A stretch of 64,000 nt of DNA. Origin: Syntrophobacteraceae bacterium (lineage in GTDB: Bacteria; Desulfobacterota; Syntrophobacteria; Syntrophobacterales; Syntrophobacteraceae). The translations under genes and the position numbers were made by a program. Where the stretch lies: assembly GCA_031292195.1 (NCBI GenBank), contig JARLHP010000026.1, positions 1 through 64,000 on the forward strand, read 5' to 3'. Shown one piece after another: positions 16,668 through 27,059 of this stretch (its first letter is position 1; each line of letters begins with the position of its first letter). The notes beneath the pieces were generated by a model. It saw nothing but the letters and a program-made list of their open reading frames with translations. It was not told the DNA's origin and searched no databases.

Positions 16668-19244
16668 ATGGGACTTGAGCCGTACCGGAAAAAGCGTCAT
16701 TTCGATCGTACGCCCGAGCCGAGGGGAGGACAAGCCTCCGGCGGCAGGTTGTATGTAGTTCAAAAACATGGAGCGAGCCGTCTGCACTACGATCTGCGCC
16801 TGGAACTCAACGGAGTGCTCAAAAGCTGGGCCGTTCCGAAAGGCCCGAGCCTGAAGCCTTCCGCGAAACGGCTTGCCGCCCATGTGGAAGACCATCCCAT
16901 CGAATATGGGTCCTTTGAAGGAATAATTCCTGAAGGCGAATACGGCGGCGGAACGGTGATGCTGTGGGATCGCGGCACATGGGAAGCCGAAGGCGACCCT
17001 GAAGAAGGTTACGCAAAGGGGGATCTGAAGTTCACTTTGCATGGCGAGAGATTAAAGGGCAGGTGGGTGCTGGTGCGAATGAAGAGCGGCGAAAAGGACA
17101 AAAACTGGCTGCTTATGAAAAAGAAAGATAGCGAGAGTATAGCCAACGAGTCGGATGAACCCACAGAAAAGTTGGATCGCAGTGTTGCAAGCGGTCGAAC
17201 AATGGATGAAATCGCCTCAAAATCCGAAAATACCTGGGATTCGGAAGACCCGCGGGCGGATACGCCGGAAAACCCGGTGGATGGGAAGCGCATACCGAAA
17301 GAAGGCAACACAACCGCAGACGCAATTGATCCCTCCAAATTGAAAGGCGCCCGTCCGGGTCAGTTGCCCGCGTTTATCGGGCCGGAGCTTGCCACCTTTG
17401 CCGAAGAGCCCCCTGATGGAGAAAACTGGATACACGAGATAAAGTATGACGGATATCGAATCGAATGCATAGTGAGCAACGGCGGCGCCCGGCTAATTTC
17501 CCGCAACGGAAAGGAGTGGACGGATCGCTTTTCGGAGATTGCCCGGGCCGCTGCCGGGATACCGGTTGCCAGCGCGATACTCGATGGCGAAGTGGTGGTA
17601 ATCGATGAGGAGGGCCGGACCGATTTCCAGGCTCTGCAAAATATCCTGAAGGGTCTGCAGAAAGGCAGCCTTTCTTACATGGTATTCGATATCCCGTTTT
17701 GCGGGGGCTATGATCTGACCCGCAGCCCCCTTCGCGAGCGAAAGGACTTGCTGGGGAGCCTGCTCGGGCCCGGAGAGGGTTCCAAAATCCTCTTTTCCGG
17801 CCATATTCTCGGGGATGGCGAGACGGTTTTCCAGAAAGCCTGCGGACTAGGGCTGGAAGGAATTGTCTCCAAACAGGCGGACAGTCCTTATGAGCCAAAG
17901 CGCTCCCGAAGGTGGTTGAAGATCAAGTGCGGCAAGAGGCAGGAATTTGTAATCGGGGGGTTTAGCGACCCCGGAGGCTCCCGGTCGGGATTCGGCGCGC
18001 TGCTGCTCGGCTATTACGATGCGGGGGGCCATCTGATTTACTGCGGCAAAGTGGGGACCGGGTTCAATGACAAATTGCTGGCCGCTCTTTCCCGGCGCCT
18101 CAAGAGCCTGGAGATATCCGAGCCTGCCTTTACGAATCCGCCAACCGGGCAGGAGGGCAAAGGCGGCCATTGGGTGAGGCCCGAGCTATCGGCGGAGGTC
18201 GTTTTCGGCTCGTGGACGGAGGAGGGCAAACTGCGCCAGCCCTCTTTCAAGGGGTTGCGGGAAGACAAAAACCCTCGTCAGGTAGTAAGAGAAGGCGCCC
18301 AGTCCCCCGGGAGCGAGGGTTTTCCAAAATCCACCAGGAAAAGAGCCGGCGTAAAGAAACCGGGGGCTGTCAAAGTCACCAATCCTGATAGAGCACTCTA
18401 CCCCGACATCGGAGTAACCAAACGCGATTTGATCGACTACTATACCGATATAGCAGACTGGATCCTCCCCCATCTGAGGCGGCGTCCCTTAACGCTCGTG
18501 CGATGTCCCGAAGGGTATGAAAAGGAATGCTTCTTTCAAAAACATCTGGAGGATTCTGTCCCGCCAGTCCTGCGCCCCGTCCCGATCCGAGGGAAAAACG
18601 GCGAGGAGATTTATCGCGTTCTCGATAGTATCGAGGGTGTTACCGCGCTGGTACAGCTGGGGGCTTTGGAGATTCACGTCTGGGGGAGCAGGGATAATAA
18701 TCTTGAAAAACCCGACCAGATGATCTTCGACCTCGATCCCGCTGAAGATGTGGAGTGGGAACGAATGATAAATGCAGCTTTGCTGATGCGAGACAGGCTG
18801 GCGGATCTGGGATTGCAGAGTTTTGTAAAAACAACCGGTGGCAAAGGACTCCATATAGCTGCGCCTCTCAGGCCGAAAGAGGAGTGGGAGGGTGTCAAAG
18901 AGTTCTCGCGGGCGGTTGCCGAGGGCATTGTGAACCAGTCTCCCCGCGAATATATCGCCACCATGTCCAAGGCGAAGCGAAAGGGCAAAATCTTTATCGA
19001 CTATCTCCGAAACGGGCGCGGAGCCACAAGCGTGGCCGCCTACTCCACCCGCGCCAAAGCGCACTGCCCTGTTTCGACCCCGATCTTCTGGGAGGAACTC
19101 TCCGAAAGGCTGAGACCGGATAGTTTCCATATCGGCAATATCCGGGCAAGACTCGATCAATTGCAGGAGGATCCCTGGAAAGGGTATTTTTCGGTCAGGC
19201 AGACAATCACGGCCACTATGAGAAAAATGGTTGGGCCGGCATGA
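16668..19244 (+). CDS. ligD: ATP-dependent DNA ligase LigD, three-domain
   Basis: 858 residues in the order phosphoesterase-ligase-polymerase. Phosphoesterase, about 20-165: HYDLRLELNGVLKSWAVPKG, EGIIPEGEYGGGTV. Ligase, about 230-535: the adenylation Lys is in HEIKYDGYR, followed by LDGEVVV and EGIVSK. Primase-polymerase, about 565-850: MIFDLDPAEDVEWE carries metal aspartates, then KTTGGKGLHIAAPL. It processes, fills and seals breaks held by Ku. The ATG at 16668 gives the canonical start MGLEPYRKKRHFDRTPEP; a GTG at 16626 would add 14 residues. A perfect 14-bp palindrome, GGCGGCGCGCCGCC, lies just after the stop. Confidence 0.95.
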   Translation: MGLEPYRKKRHFDRTPEPRGGQASGGRLYVVQKHGASRLHYDLRLELNGVLKSWAVPKGPSLKPSAKRLAAHVEDHPIEYGSFEGIIPEGEYGGGTVMLWDRGTWEAEGDPEEGYAKGDLKFTLHGERLKGRWVLVRMKSGEKDKNWLLMKKKDSESIANESDEPTEKLDRSVASGRTMDEIASKSENTWDSEDPRADTPENPVDGKRIPKEGNTTADAIDPSKLKGARPGQLPAFIGPELATFAEEPPDGENWIHEIKYDGYRIECIVSNGGARLISRNGKEWTDRFSEIARAAAGIPVASAILDGEVVVIDEEGRTDFQALQNILKGLQKGSLSYMVFDIPFCGGYDLTRSPLRERKDLLGSLLGPGEGSKILFSGHILGDGETVFQKACGLGLEGIVSKQADSPYEPKRSRRWLKIKCGKRQEFVIGGFSDPGGSRSGFGALLLGYYDAGGHLIYCGKVGTGFNDKLLAALSRRLKSLEISEPAFTNPPTGQEGKGGHWVRPELSAEVVFGSWTEEGKLRQPSFKGLREDKNPRQVVREGAQSPGSEGFPKSTRKRAGVKKPGAVKVTNPDRALYPDIGVTKRDLIDYYTDIADWILPHLRRRPLTLVRCPEGYEKECFFQKHLEDSVPPVLRPVPIRGKNGEEIYRVLDSIEGVTALVQLGALEIHVWGSRDNNLEKPDQMIFDLDPAEDVEWERMINAALLMRDRLADLGLQSFVKTTGGKGLHIAAPLRPKEEWEGVKEFSRAVAEGIVNQSPREYIATMSKAKRKGKIFIDYLRNGRGATSVAAYSTRAKAHCPVSTPIFWEELSERLRPDSFHIGNIRARLDQLQEDPWKGYFSVRQTITATMRKMVGPA

Positions 19245-19699
19245 GGGCGGCGCGCCGCCGCGACCGAGAGTTTCAGGGCGTCACAGGGGTGACCTGCGGA
19301 GTTGTTACGAGAAGTTTTTGTTTGGCTGGGCTGCGGTTAGCTCAACCTTGATCAACCGGAGTGCCAGTTGGAGCGGTTCTTGTTAGCAGTTAATTGAGAG
19401 CTTAGCCAATAACGTCAAATAGCTGGTATGTAATGAAGACTTATTCTCATCCGACGATCATGCCCGAAAAATAATTTTCCCGTTTTGTAGCAGAAGGGCA
19501 ATTTATGTTGTCAACAAATAGAAATGTCCGGTTTTATAGCACATGAATTGTCCTCTTTTCGTTGTGTGCGTCAAGCTCTGTAAACTCGGTCAGCCGTCCT
19601 GGCTGAGTCCTTTTTAGGGACTTTGTGCGGTCCGCCCCTTTCTCCCTTCTTTGTAGGCTTTTGCGCACGGGGGGCACCGGCAAGGACCGGCCACCGGAT

Positions 19700-19827
19700 G
19701 CCGATCAGGAGTTCGGACCACAAACCGGCTTAGCGCCCGTTATGGGGGTCCCTGTGGCAGAGCAGCGTTTTCAGGGGGGACCCGTTACGGGCGCAAGCTG
19801 GTTGGTTGGGCTGAACTCCTGATCGGC
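19700..19827. repeat. Long imperfect hairpin inside the IS, 44-nt arms
   Basis: GCCGATCAGGAGTTC (19700-19714) pairs with GAACTCCTGATCGGC (19813-19827), and pairing continues inward with a few mismatches to about 19741 and 19784. An inner GGGTCCCTG / CAGGGGGGACCC match extends it. The structure ends exactly at the transposase stop codon. It could act as a terminator, an IS-encoded structured RNA or a relic attachment site. The flanking stretches 19245-19508 and 19510-19699 contain no gene. Confidence 0.6.
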
Positions 19828-21020
19828 TACTTACTGCCGATTGTTTGGGCATGGCTCGTATGCCCTTCTCGCCCGCTCGCACGAGGCCTCTCTTTTGTTT
19901 CAATTTCTTTGAGTTCTCCCTCCGGGCCGTAGCAAGCCAGCCGACGCGGGCCGTGAAAGATGGACAGTTTACCTTCCGGATTACGATGAACTTTTACCGT
20001 GACCTTTACATAGTGCATTCGATATTGGTCCGGCGGGATTTGGAGTTTTAGCCTTTCGAAGGAAACACAGTTGTCTTTGCCCACCACGCGTTCGTGCTGC
20101 TCGCATAGAATGTCGTCAAGGTCATGGCCTATAAAGGCGACGAATGCCGATCCTTCCTCCATGGCGGGTTGCATGAACTCCTCGTTAAACGCCCGCAGAT
20201 AATGGTCGCTTAAATACCGGTTGGCCCCCTCCATATCTTTTATGCCGGCCAGGGCCAACTCTTTGGGAAGACGTTCCTGATGAGTACGAAACATTCGCTC
20301 ACAACGCCCACGAGCCTCGGGAGAATAAGCCGGAATCATGTGGACACCCAGGTTCTTCATGGCTCGTCCAAATTGAGTCAGATTCACCTTGTCAACTTTG
20401 CCCCCGGCCTCCGGAGTCGTCCAATAGTGACTGCCCCGATCTGTGTAGGAGGAAGAGAATAGACCCCGGTTCTCAATCACCTCCTTTACCCCCTGAAAGC
20501 TGCTCAGTGTGCCCTCCTCTTCGACAAAGAAAAGGGAATAGTGCTCGTTGGTCGCATCATCCATGGTCAGGATCAAATCCCACTGCATGCTTGGCACCCA
20601 TTCATGCTTGCTGCCGTCTTGATGCAGCATCATCCCGGGCCAGGCTGCCCGTTCCCTGCGTTTTCTGTGTTTTCCGCGACCCGGCGCCTTGGTGATCAAT
20701 CCCGCATCTTGGAGGCGGCACTTGACCCAGGTATAACTGCGGGCTCCTCCATCCTTCAGATACCAGCCATAAAAGTGCTTGGCGTTCCAACCCCGGTGGC
20801 GTTGCTTATAACGTTCCAGCAACTCAAAAACCTCATCGACAGGTGCTCTACGATGAGATGGGTGAGATAGCCGCTTATCGAGTAATCCGTCGAATCCGAA
20901 TTCTTCGTATCGATCAACCTGGCGACGAAAGGTCTTCTCGCACACTCCAAGCATTCGCGCCGCTTCCTCCTGGGTCAAGCGCCCTTCCTGCCAGCCTCCG
21001 TACGCCTCTTCGAAACGCAT
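19827..21020 (-). CDS. IS transposase, HTH plus DDE (rve) domain
   Basis: 397 residues from the ATG at 21020, preceded by a perfect AGGAGG; an in-frame ATG further upstream falls in the IS end repeats. The N-terminal part is a helix-turn-helix (RLTQEEAARMLGVCEKTFRR, YEEFGFDGLLDKR). The integrase-like core has the acidic triad: Asp in LHQDGSKHEW, Asp in SYTDRGSHYW and Glu in ARGRCERMFRTHQERLP. It looks full length and intact, so the element may be active. Closest match by memory is the ISNCY group. Confidence 0.85.
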   Translation of the reverse strand: MRFEEAYGGWQEGRLTQEEAARMLGVCEKTFRRQVDRYEEFGFDGLLDKRLSHPSHRRAPVDEVFELLERYKQRHRGWNAKHFYGWYLKDGGARSYTWVKCRLQDAGLITKAPGRGKHRKRRERAAWPGMMLHQDGSKHEWVPSMQWDLILTMDDATNEHYSLFFVEEEGTLSSFQGVKEVIENRGLFSSSYTDRGSHYWTTPEAGGKVDKVNLTQFGRAMKNLGVHMIPAYSPEARGRCERMFRTHQERLPKELALAGIKDMEGANRYLSDHYLRAFNEEFMQPAMEEGSAFVAFIGHDLDDILCEQHERVVGKDNCVSFERLKLQIPPDQYRMHYVKVTVKVHRNPEGKLSIFHGPRRLACYGPEGELKEIETKERPRASGREGHTSHAQTIGSK

Positions 21021-21159
21021 TTTCCGCACCTCCTGCAGCAACTCTGTCCGTCTCACTGGCCCCCTCCTTCGGAGACCTATCAGAACCGGACATTTCACGT
21101 GCTACAAGTGCGGACATTTTATTTGCTCGCTACACAGAAGGGCAATTTGATTGACAGAG

Positions 21160-21821
21160 GAATTATCGTGATGATAACGTGAAAGGCTAAGTGATCCACA
21201 GGCTGTCAATTTTAACGATTCCGCGACTGTTGGCGTAACTGCGACTGTGCAAAAAGAAGGTTGTAGTGGGCTTTTCAAGGTACTGTTGCGGGATAAGTTC
21301 CGCGGTTTTCAGAGGGAAAACCGGACGGAGGTGGAGGTTGGCCAGTGCCGGGACTTTAGGAACACTGATAACATGTTGGTTTGCTTTGAATCCTCGTGCT
21401 AGAGTTCACTGTTTTGCCACCGTAGGCGATAAAGCCACAGTCGGTTTTATTGCCCCTCGTCGAAGCTGTCGCTGGTTTTTAAAAATTTCCCGAAAACATG
21501 AAAGATTCTTAACGCTTCAATTTGCTGTGTCCGATCTCTTTTCTGGGGCGATTGGATCAACACGGCGTCAGGTCATCATGAGGCACAAGAGCGGGGCCGC
21601 CCCGTTTTTAGACGGGGTTTTATCGAGGACGAAACTTCAGTCGGAGCGTCACCCCGGCAATCTTTTAGCCGCGGTCCATGGTCTCAAAGATCTTGAAGTT
21701 TCATATAAGCGGTAAATATAATTAGAATTGAGTGAGGAAGAAAAAGGAAGGAGGGCGTTGGCTTATTGTAATACCTGACCTTTGGACATCAGTTTCACCC
21801 AAAAGGAGTGAAAGGAACAAA
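21160..21821. other. Intergenic region right of the IS, no supported gene
   Basis: About 660 bp. One 149-codon open frame (21266-21715) has no ribosome site or recognisable domain and irregular composition. Nothing else was identified apart from the leader of the next gene. Confidence 0.5.
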
Positions 21822-22511
21822 ATGAATTGTTGGAAACCGTTTTGCGTTGTTGTGTTAGTCGTGTTTTGGGGAACGCTGGCAACGGGCAATGTGTTTGCAG
21901 GCAACCAGTCTGGTGGCGGTGGTGGACATAGCGGTGGACATAGCGGTGGACACGGTGGTGTACACGGTGGCGTACACGGTGGCGGAATGGGGCATCCGGG
22001 AGGTATGCATAGGAGTTTCGGACAGAGTGGTGGCGCCCGAGGAAGAGGTGGCAGTTTCCAAGGCGCCGGTAGTGCTCATGGCAGGGGCGCTTCAGTGTCG
22101 GGTTATCATGGGAATTCACATGGTCGAGGTGGCAGCTATAATCATCATGGATCCTACTCCCATGGTGGGCATGGCGGTTACTACAGGCATGGAGGCTATG
22201 CACACGGCGGCAGGGGAGGTTATAGTGCACGCTATGCTCGTGGCGCCCATTACCATCACGGATACTACCATTATGGCTGGCATGGGCATCACGGAAGGTA
22301 TTGGTACTATGGTGGCTGGGCATATCCCACAGCCTTCGTGTATGATGCTTTTTGGATGTCATATCCAAGCATTGTAGTAGGTGTTCCGTTCTATTGGCCG
22401 TCTTATAATGTCTACATCATGCCAGGATTAGATGGATATTATCAGTACGGTCCTACTGAGAATGGACCTTGGGTAGAACGCTCACCTGCCGCGTCGCCGA
22501 ACGGCTATTAA
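21822..22511 (+). CDS. Secreted Gly/His-rich low-complexity protein
   Basis: 229 residues with an aaaaggag region upstream. Residues 1-27 are a signal peptide (VVVLVVFWGTLATGNVFAG). Then come tandem HSGGHGG-type repeats and a long stretch rich in Gly, His, Tyr and Arg, ending in a more ordered hydrophobic Tyr/Trp/Pro section (YPTAFVYDAFWMSYPSIVVG and VPFYWPSYNVYIMPG). The His repeats could bind metals, but this is only inferred. No family is recognised; the C-terminal section resembles ends of other envelope glycine-rich proteins. Confidence 0.75.
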   Translation: MNCWKPFCVVVLVVFWGTLATGNVFAGNQSGGGGGHSGGHSGGHGGVHGGVHGGGMGHPGGMHRSFGQSGGARGRGGSFQGAGSAHGRGASVSGYHGNSHGRGGSYNHHGSYSHGGHGGYYRHGGYAHGGRGGYSARYARGAHYHHGYYHYGWHGHHGRYWYYGGWAYPTAFVYDAFWMSYPSIVVGVPFYWPSYNVYIMPGLDGYYQYGPTENGPWVERSPAASPNGY

Positions 22512-22741
22512 TATATCAACTAAACCAAAAGGAGGGAATGTGAGATGAGATGACGTTGTTTGCCCTCGGAATTGTTTAGGTGCTGTTTGCTTTCTTTGCC
22601 ATTCAGAGATGTGAACCGATGCCGGCTGGAAAGGCGGGAGCAGCCCCGCCACCACCCATCCAAGTTGCGAAGGTGAAATCCTCCGTCGATTTTGTATATG
22701 TATGCTCAGGTAGTACATTTTTCAAGTCAGGATCTATAGGA

Positions 22742-22773
22742 GCCGGCGAGAGAGTGCCGGCGCTTTTTCTTTG
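22742..22773 (+). terminator. Rho-independent terminator
   Basis: GCCGGC, loop gagagagt, GCCGGC, then CTTTTTCTTT. A GC stem followed by a T-rich run about 230 bp after the Gly/His-rich gene. The intervening 22512-22741 contains no convincing gene. Confidence 0.6.
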
Positions 22774-22872
22774 TGCGCCCGGCAAGGCGGGTGAGATGAG
22801 TTCGATATCCGTGCGATCCCCATCCGTGTTGTCTCAAGATTCACAGTCAATACCCCGCCATGCCCCACGCAC

Positions 22873-23091
22873 GGTAAATTTGTTCTCACGCAAACAACAG
22901 GAAAATCCACCACGGAGACACAGAGGCACAGAGAATTCTTTTTTTGACCGGCCGGGAGACGACGGCCGGTCAAAAGGGCAGGCCTTCGGCGGATAGGCGG
23001 CAGGCACACCGAACCACGGCGGAAGGGGCCATCGGACCGGAATGGGTCTTAACCTGGCGCGCTGACAATAAATTTCCGTTGGAACGGAATG
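22873..23091 (+). repeat. Dispersed ~200-bp repeat, copy 1
   Basis: Begins GGTAAATTTGTTCTCACG and ends TTTCCGTTGGAACGGAATG. Very similar copies are at 57914-58119 and 62445-62642. The unit includes an A-rich lead, CACCACGGAGACACAGAGGC, then a hairpin GACCGGCC/GGCCGGTC with a T run, and a GC-rich tail. Non-coding; all copies are in the same orientation and intergenic. Confidence 0.85.
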
Positions 23092-23152
23092 GTCCTGATG
23101 CCCCACGAGCCCTCCGCACCCTGCCCGGCTCGACTCCTCCGGCGGGGATGGT

Positions 23153-23821
23153 TCATGGCGCAAAGGCGGCCCGATCGAAGTCGAGCAGGTTGCCTATGCG
23201 ATCCAGGTGGATGTCCGCGGAGGGATAGCGGTCCAGGAGCCCGGGTTCGTTGGCATGGCGGCCTTGCTTGACAAAGACGGTAGTCACCCGTTTTCCCCAG
23301 ATTTTTTTTATGGCCGCAAGGATCCGCAGCTTGTCGTCGACCATCACATAACGATCAGCGGGATAGTGTCGCTCAACGTCTGCCAGCATATCCTCCTTGT
23401 GGACATAGATGAGCACGCGGTCCTCGAAGGTATCCCACAGGCCGGAGCGCTCGACCTTTCGGGGCTGGAAGACGGCGTCGCCATCCGACAAGATGACCGG
23501 CGGCCCCCACCTGCGCACGTGGAGAACGGCGTCCAGGGCATGGGGATAGAGGCGTCGGGCAAAAGGATAATCCACCAGCCAGCCGGAAACCCTGAGCACC
23601 CTTGGATTGCACAAGGCCTCCAGCCTGTAGCGTTCGAGCGCTCCCAGGTAGTCGGCATAACCGAGTTGGACGCGAAGCTCTTCCAGGAGCTGGAAATAAC
23701 GGTCCCGGGCCTGTGGACTCAAAAAGCCGGCCAGATGGCTGCGCATATCCCGCTCCACATGATCATTATCCAAAAGTGTATTGTCCACGTCGAACAGGAA
23801 CACGATTTGATGTTTTGCCAT
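23153..23821 (-). CDS. HAD-superfamily hydrolase
   Basis: 222 residues from MAKHQIVFLFDVDNTLLDND; the catalytic motif I is DVDNTLLD (nucleophile and acid aspartates). Motif II Ser is in VILSDGDAVFQ, motif III Lys/Arg around FQPRKVERSG, and motif IV acidic residues in YVMVDDKLRILAAIK. This is a phosphatase-type HAD with a helical cap (about residues 20-95). Its substrate is unknown. It lies 26 bp after the adjacent NmrA-like gene on the same strand, so the two may be co-transcribed. Confidence 0.88.
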   Translation of the reverse strand: MAKHQIVFLFDVDNTLLDNDHVERDMRSHLAGFLSPQARDRYFQLLEELRVQLGYADYLGALERYRLEALCNPRVLRVSGWLVDYPFARRLYPHALDAVLHVRRWGPPVILSDGDAVFQPRKVERSGLWDTFEDRVLIYVHKEDMLADVERHYPADRYVMVDDKLRILAAIKKIWGKRVTTVFVKQGRHANEPGLLDRYPSADIHLDRIGNLLDFDRAAFAP

Positions 23822-23846
23822 GCCCACGTCCCTGTCGGCCCCGGGA

Positions 23847-24608
23847 TCAGGCCGCCAATTTTTCCCGGTCGGAGCGCAGCCAATCCTCGAAGCGAGTGGT
23901 CCCGAGTCGGGCGTCATCACCGGGAGGGAGTGTGTTCTCGCTCACCTGGATTCCGTAGTAAGGCGCGTGCGGGTCAGTGAGAACCTGGCGCGGATCCCGG
24001 TGTGCGGCCAGGTAGAGCTGTGCGAGTCTATCCAGACGAAACGGCCGCGGCCCACCAACTTCCACGACGCCGTTAAGCGGCGCGCCGGTTGCGGTGCGGC
24101 CCACCTCCGCGGCGACATCGCCGGCCGCCATGGGCTGGATGAGCACGGGCGGCAAGCGCACATTGCCGCCGTCGGTGGCAATGTCGGCGATACTGGGGAC
24201 GAATTCGAAGAACTGGGTCGCGCGGACAATCGAGTAGGGGATGGAAGAACGCTCGATCAAATGTTCCTGAGCGATTTTGGCCCGGAAGCAGCCGCTTTGG
24301 AGCAGACGCTCGGCTCCCACCACCGATAAGGCGACGTGATGTCCCACGCCCGCGGCCGCGCCACCGGCGAGGAGGTTACGGGTCGATGTCTCGAAGAACT
24401 CCATCACGGCCGCGTCTTCCCACGAAGGAGAGTTGGATACGTCGACGACCACCGAAGCGCCGGCCAGCGCCTCGGCCAGTCCCTTGCCGGTAATGGTGTC
24501 GACGCCCGAGGAGGGGGATGCCGCCACGACCTCATGCCCCTGGCGACGCAGGTACCTTACGAGCTTTGTACCGATAAGCCCGCTACCGCCGTTGACCACA
24601 ATCTTCAT
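23847..24608 (-). CDS. NmrA-like NAD(P)-binding oxidoreductase
   Basis: 253 residues from MKIVVNGGSGLIGTKLVRYL, where GGSGLIG is the Rossmann dinucleotide-binding loop (G-x-x-G-x-x-G). The chain continues as an atypical short-chain dehydrogenase/NmrA fold (VVDVSNSPSWEDAAV, HVALSVVGAERL, YSIVRATQFFEF). A canonical YxxxK catalytic pair is not obvious, so it may act as a redox sensor or on an unknown substrate. It probably shares a transcript with the HAD hydrolase downstream. Confidence 0.85.
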   Translation of the reverse strand: MKIVVNGGSGLIGTKLVRYLRRQGHEVVAASPSSGVDTITGKGLAEALAGASVVVDVSNSPSWEDAAVMEFFETSTRNLLAGGAAAGVGHHVALSVVGAERLLQSGCFRAKIAQEHLIERSSIPYSIVRATQFFEFVPSIADIATDGGNVRLPPVLIQPMAAGDVAAEVGRTATGAPLNGVVEVGGPRPFRLDRLAQLYLAAHRDPRQVLTDPHAPYYGIQVSENTLPPGDDARLGTTRFEDWLRSDREKLAA

Positions 24609-24978
24609 AGCGACCCGACCGGTTGTGGTTTTACCGATCGGGTCCTGTTTTTCAACCTTTCGCACTCTCATGATTTTACTCTTACTCCTTCTGCTTGATT
24701 TTATTAAGTATCAGGCAAAAAGTGTCAAGCCGGCCGGGCGAGTTCGATGAACCGCTTCATGAAGGGGCTAAAACGAGAGCGTCCATAGTGGCACCCCCGG
24801 CAATGATTACAGTAACTATTTGAAGACACTTATAATAAGTGAGGGAAACCCATGGAGACCTTGGATGATCTTCTTTAATGTCGTGGTGCAAACCGGGGTC
24901 CCGGGCTTTATTCCGGAAGGAAGATGAAGGCCGGCGCACTCTTTTGGAACATTCCGGCCGCGGGTAGGCGTTCCCGGA

Positions 24979-25077
24979 ATCAAATTTGAAGGCCGGAAGG
25001 AGGTCATCCTGGTGGGCCACGACTACGCGGGGATGATCATCGAGGCCGTAGCCAACAAACCCGCCCTTGCATCTTAA
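24979..25077 (+). pseudogene. Alpha/beta-hydrolase (esterase) fragment
   Basis: A 33-codon frame reads EGRKEVILVGHDYAGMIIEA then VANKPALAS and a stop. VGHxYxGMxIE is the nucleophile-elbow region of EstC-like alpha/beta hydrolases, with Asp in the place of the usual Ser. Nothing else of the enzyme is present in 24750-25080. A decayed gene end; the rest of this stretch contains no gene. Confidence 0.6.
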
Positions 25078-25084
25078 AAGAAAA

Positions 25085-25196
25085 GCGATAAGGCATAGGA
25101 CGTATTGGACGTATTGGACGAATAAAAAGCAGGGGGGAGCGAACCGGCCATGGGTAGCCCATGGACCCGGAGACTGCGACACCACGTGTTCTCCCA
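25085..25196 (+). repeat. Flanking structured repeat, copy 1 (left of nif)
   Basis: Starts with GCGATAAGGCATAGGACG and short GGACGTATT-type tandem units, then a palindrome CCATGGGTAGCCCATGG (25148-25164) and CACCACGTGTTCTCCC. It matches the element at 44072-44185 in the same orientation. The palindrome differs in sequence between copies but stays self-complementary. Located just upstream of the nifH promoter region. Confidence 0.75.
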
Positions 25197-25370
25197 TAAC
25201 TTGGTCCCACCCGCTGAATCCTGTGCGCGGTTTCGGGCCGGCCACTCAGAGTTTTCACCGCAACACCTCAAAACCTTACAAAAATGTGAGTTTACCCTTC
25301 CATTTTGTCAGTTTGCGCGTGGCGGCAGAGGCTGTCCGCCGCACCTCCCGGTAGCGAAAAATATAAATGA

Positions 25371-26285
<915 letters not shown>

Positions 26286-26296
26286 GAGAAGCCCAA

Positions 26297-26653
26297 ATGA
26301 TAATGATCAAGTCGATAGTAAGGCCGGACAAAGTGGACAATGTGATGGCGGCCCTGATGGAAGCGGGGTTTCCGGCGGTGACCAGGATATCGGTTGTGGG
26401 CCGGGGCAAGCAGCGCGGAATAAAAATAGGCGAGATTACCTACGACGAGATCCCCAAGGAGCTTCTGCTGACGGTGGTAAACGATGGCGACAAGGATTTC
26501 GTGATCCGAACGGTCATTCGGGCGGCCAGAACGGGGGACAAGGGCGCATACGGCGACGGCAAGATCTTCGTAAGCCCGGTGGAGGAGGTCTACACCATCA
26601 GTTCGGGCATCAAGGAATTGGCGGGCGGGGTGATGGAAGAGGTGAAGATATGA
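26297..26653 (+). CDS. nifI1: Nitrogenase-regulating PII protein NifI1
   Basis: 118 residues of the PII family: N-terminal MIMIKSIVRPDKVDNVMAAL, T-loop region VVGRGKQRGIKIGEI and C-terminal DGKIFVSPVEEVYTI. Located between nifH and nifD, as in methanogens, clostridia and sulfate reducers. There NifI1 and NifI2 form a complex that binds NifDK and switches it off in ammonia, and 2-oxoglutarate and ATP reverse this. Overlaps nifI2 by 4 bases (ATGA). Confidence 0.96.
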   Translation: MIMIKSIVRPDKVDNVMAALMEAGFPAVTRISVVGRGKQRGIKIGEITYDEIPKELLLTVVNDGDKDFVIRTVIRAARTGDKGAYGDGKIFVSPVEEVYTISSGIKELAGGVMEEVKI

Positions 26654-27030
26654 AAGAGGTCATGGCCATAGTTCGCATGAACATGATGAACAAGACCAAG
26701 CGGGCGCTCCTGGATAGCGGGATATCGTCGATGACCGCCAAGGACGTCCTGGGAAGAGGCAAAGGGCTGGTTGACACTTCGGTTTTGGAAGGGGTCGAAA
26801 AGGGCTACGAGGAGGCCATGGCGCAATTGGGGCAGAACCAGCGGCTGATCCCCAAGCGGATGTTGATCGTGGTAGTGCCCGACAACCTGGTGGACACCAC
26901 GGTCAAAACGATCATCAAGGCCAATCGCGCCGGAAAGTCCGGAGACGGAAAAATTTTCGTGATGCCCGCACTCGATTCGATCAGCGTACGCACCGGAGAG
27001 ACCGGTACCGGAACACTTGACGAGGCCTGA
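26650..27030 (+). CDS. nifI2: Nitrogenase-regulating PII protein NifI2
   Basis: 126 residues. PII fold: MKEVMAIVRMNMMNKTKRAL, a longer T-loop segment (LGRGKGLVDTSVLEGVEKGY) typical of NifI2, and DGKIFVMPALDSISVRTGE. Works with NifI1 in post-translational inhibition of nitrogenase by fixed nitrogen. Translationally coupled to nifI1, 29 bp before nifD. The C-terminal TGETGTGTLDEA extension is usual for NifI2. Confidence 0.96.
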   Translation: MKEVMAIVRMNMMNKTKRALLDSGISSMTAKDVLGRGKGLVDTSVLEGVEKGYEEAMAQLGQNQRLIPKRMLIVVVPDNLVDTTVKTIIKANRAGKSGDGKIFVMPALDSISVRTGETGTGTLDEA

Positions 27031-27059
27031 TAGTAACAGGGCTCAAGCGGAGAACTACA

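Larger units (their letters stand above)
19509..21156 (-). mobile_element. Insertion sequence, ISNCY-like, with DDE transposase
   Basis: The transposase gene is flanked by ends reading inward TGTCAACAAATAGAAATG (left, from 19509) and TGTCAATCAAATTGCC (right, complement of 21156). Each is followed by AAATGTCCG subterminal repeats (one left, two right), probable transposase binding sites. The 13-bp AGAAGGGCAATTT occurs outside the left end (19492-19504) and inside the right end (21137-21148 region), so the exact borders are uncertain. No clear target duplication was identified. Confidence 0.55.

Noticed and set aside
21266-21715. 149-codon frame with ribozyme-like GACGAAAC nearby
   Set aside because: No conserved hammerhead core (CUGAUGA) could be found, and the frame has no ribosome site or domain.
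24757-25245. 162-codon minus-strand frame before nif
   Set aside because: It runs through a dispersed repeat and an alpha/beta-hydrolase remnant read on the other strand; no family match.
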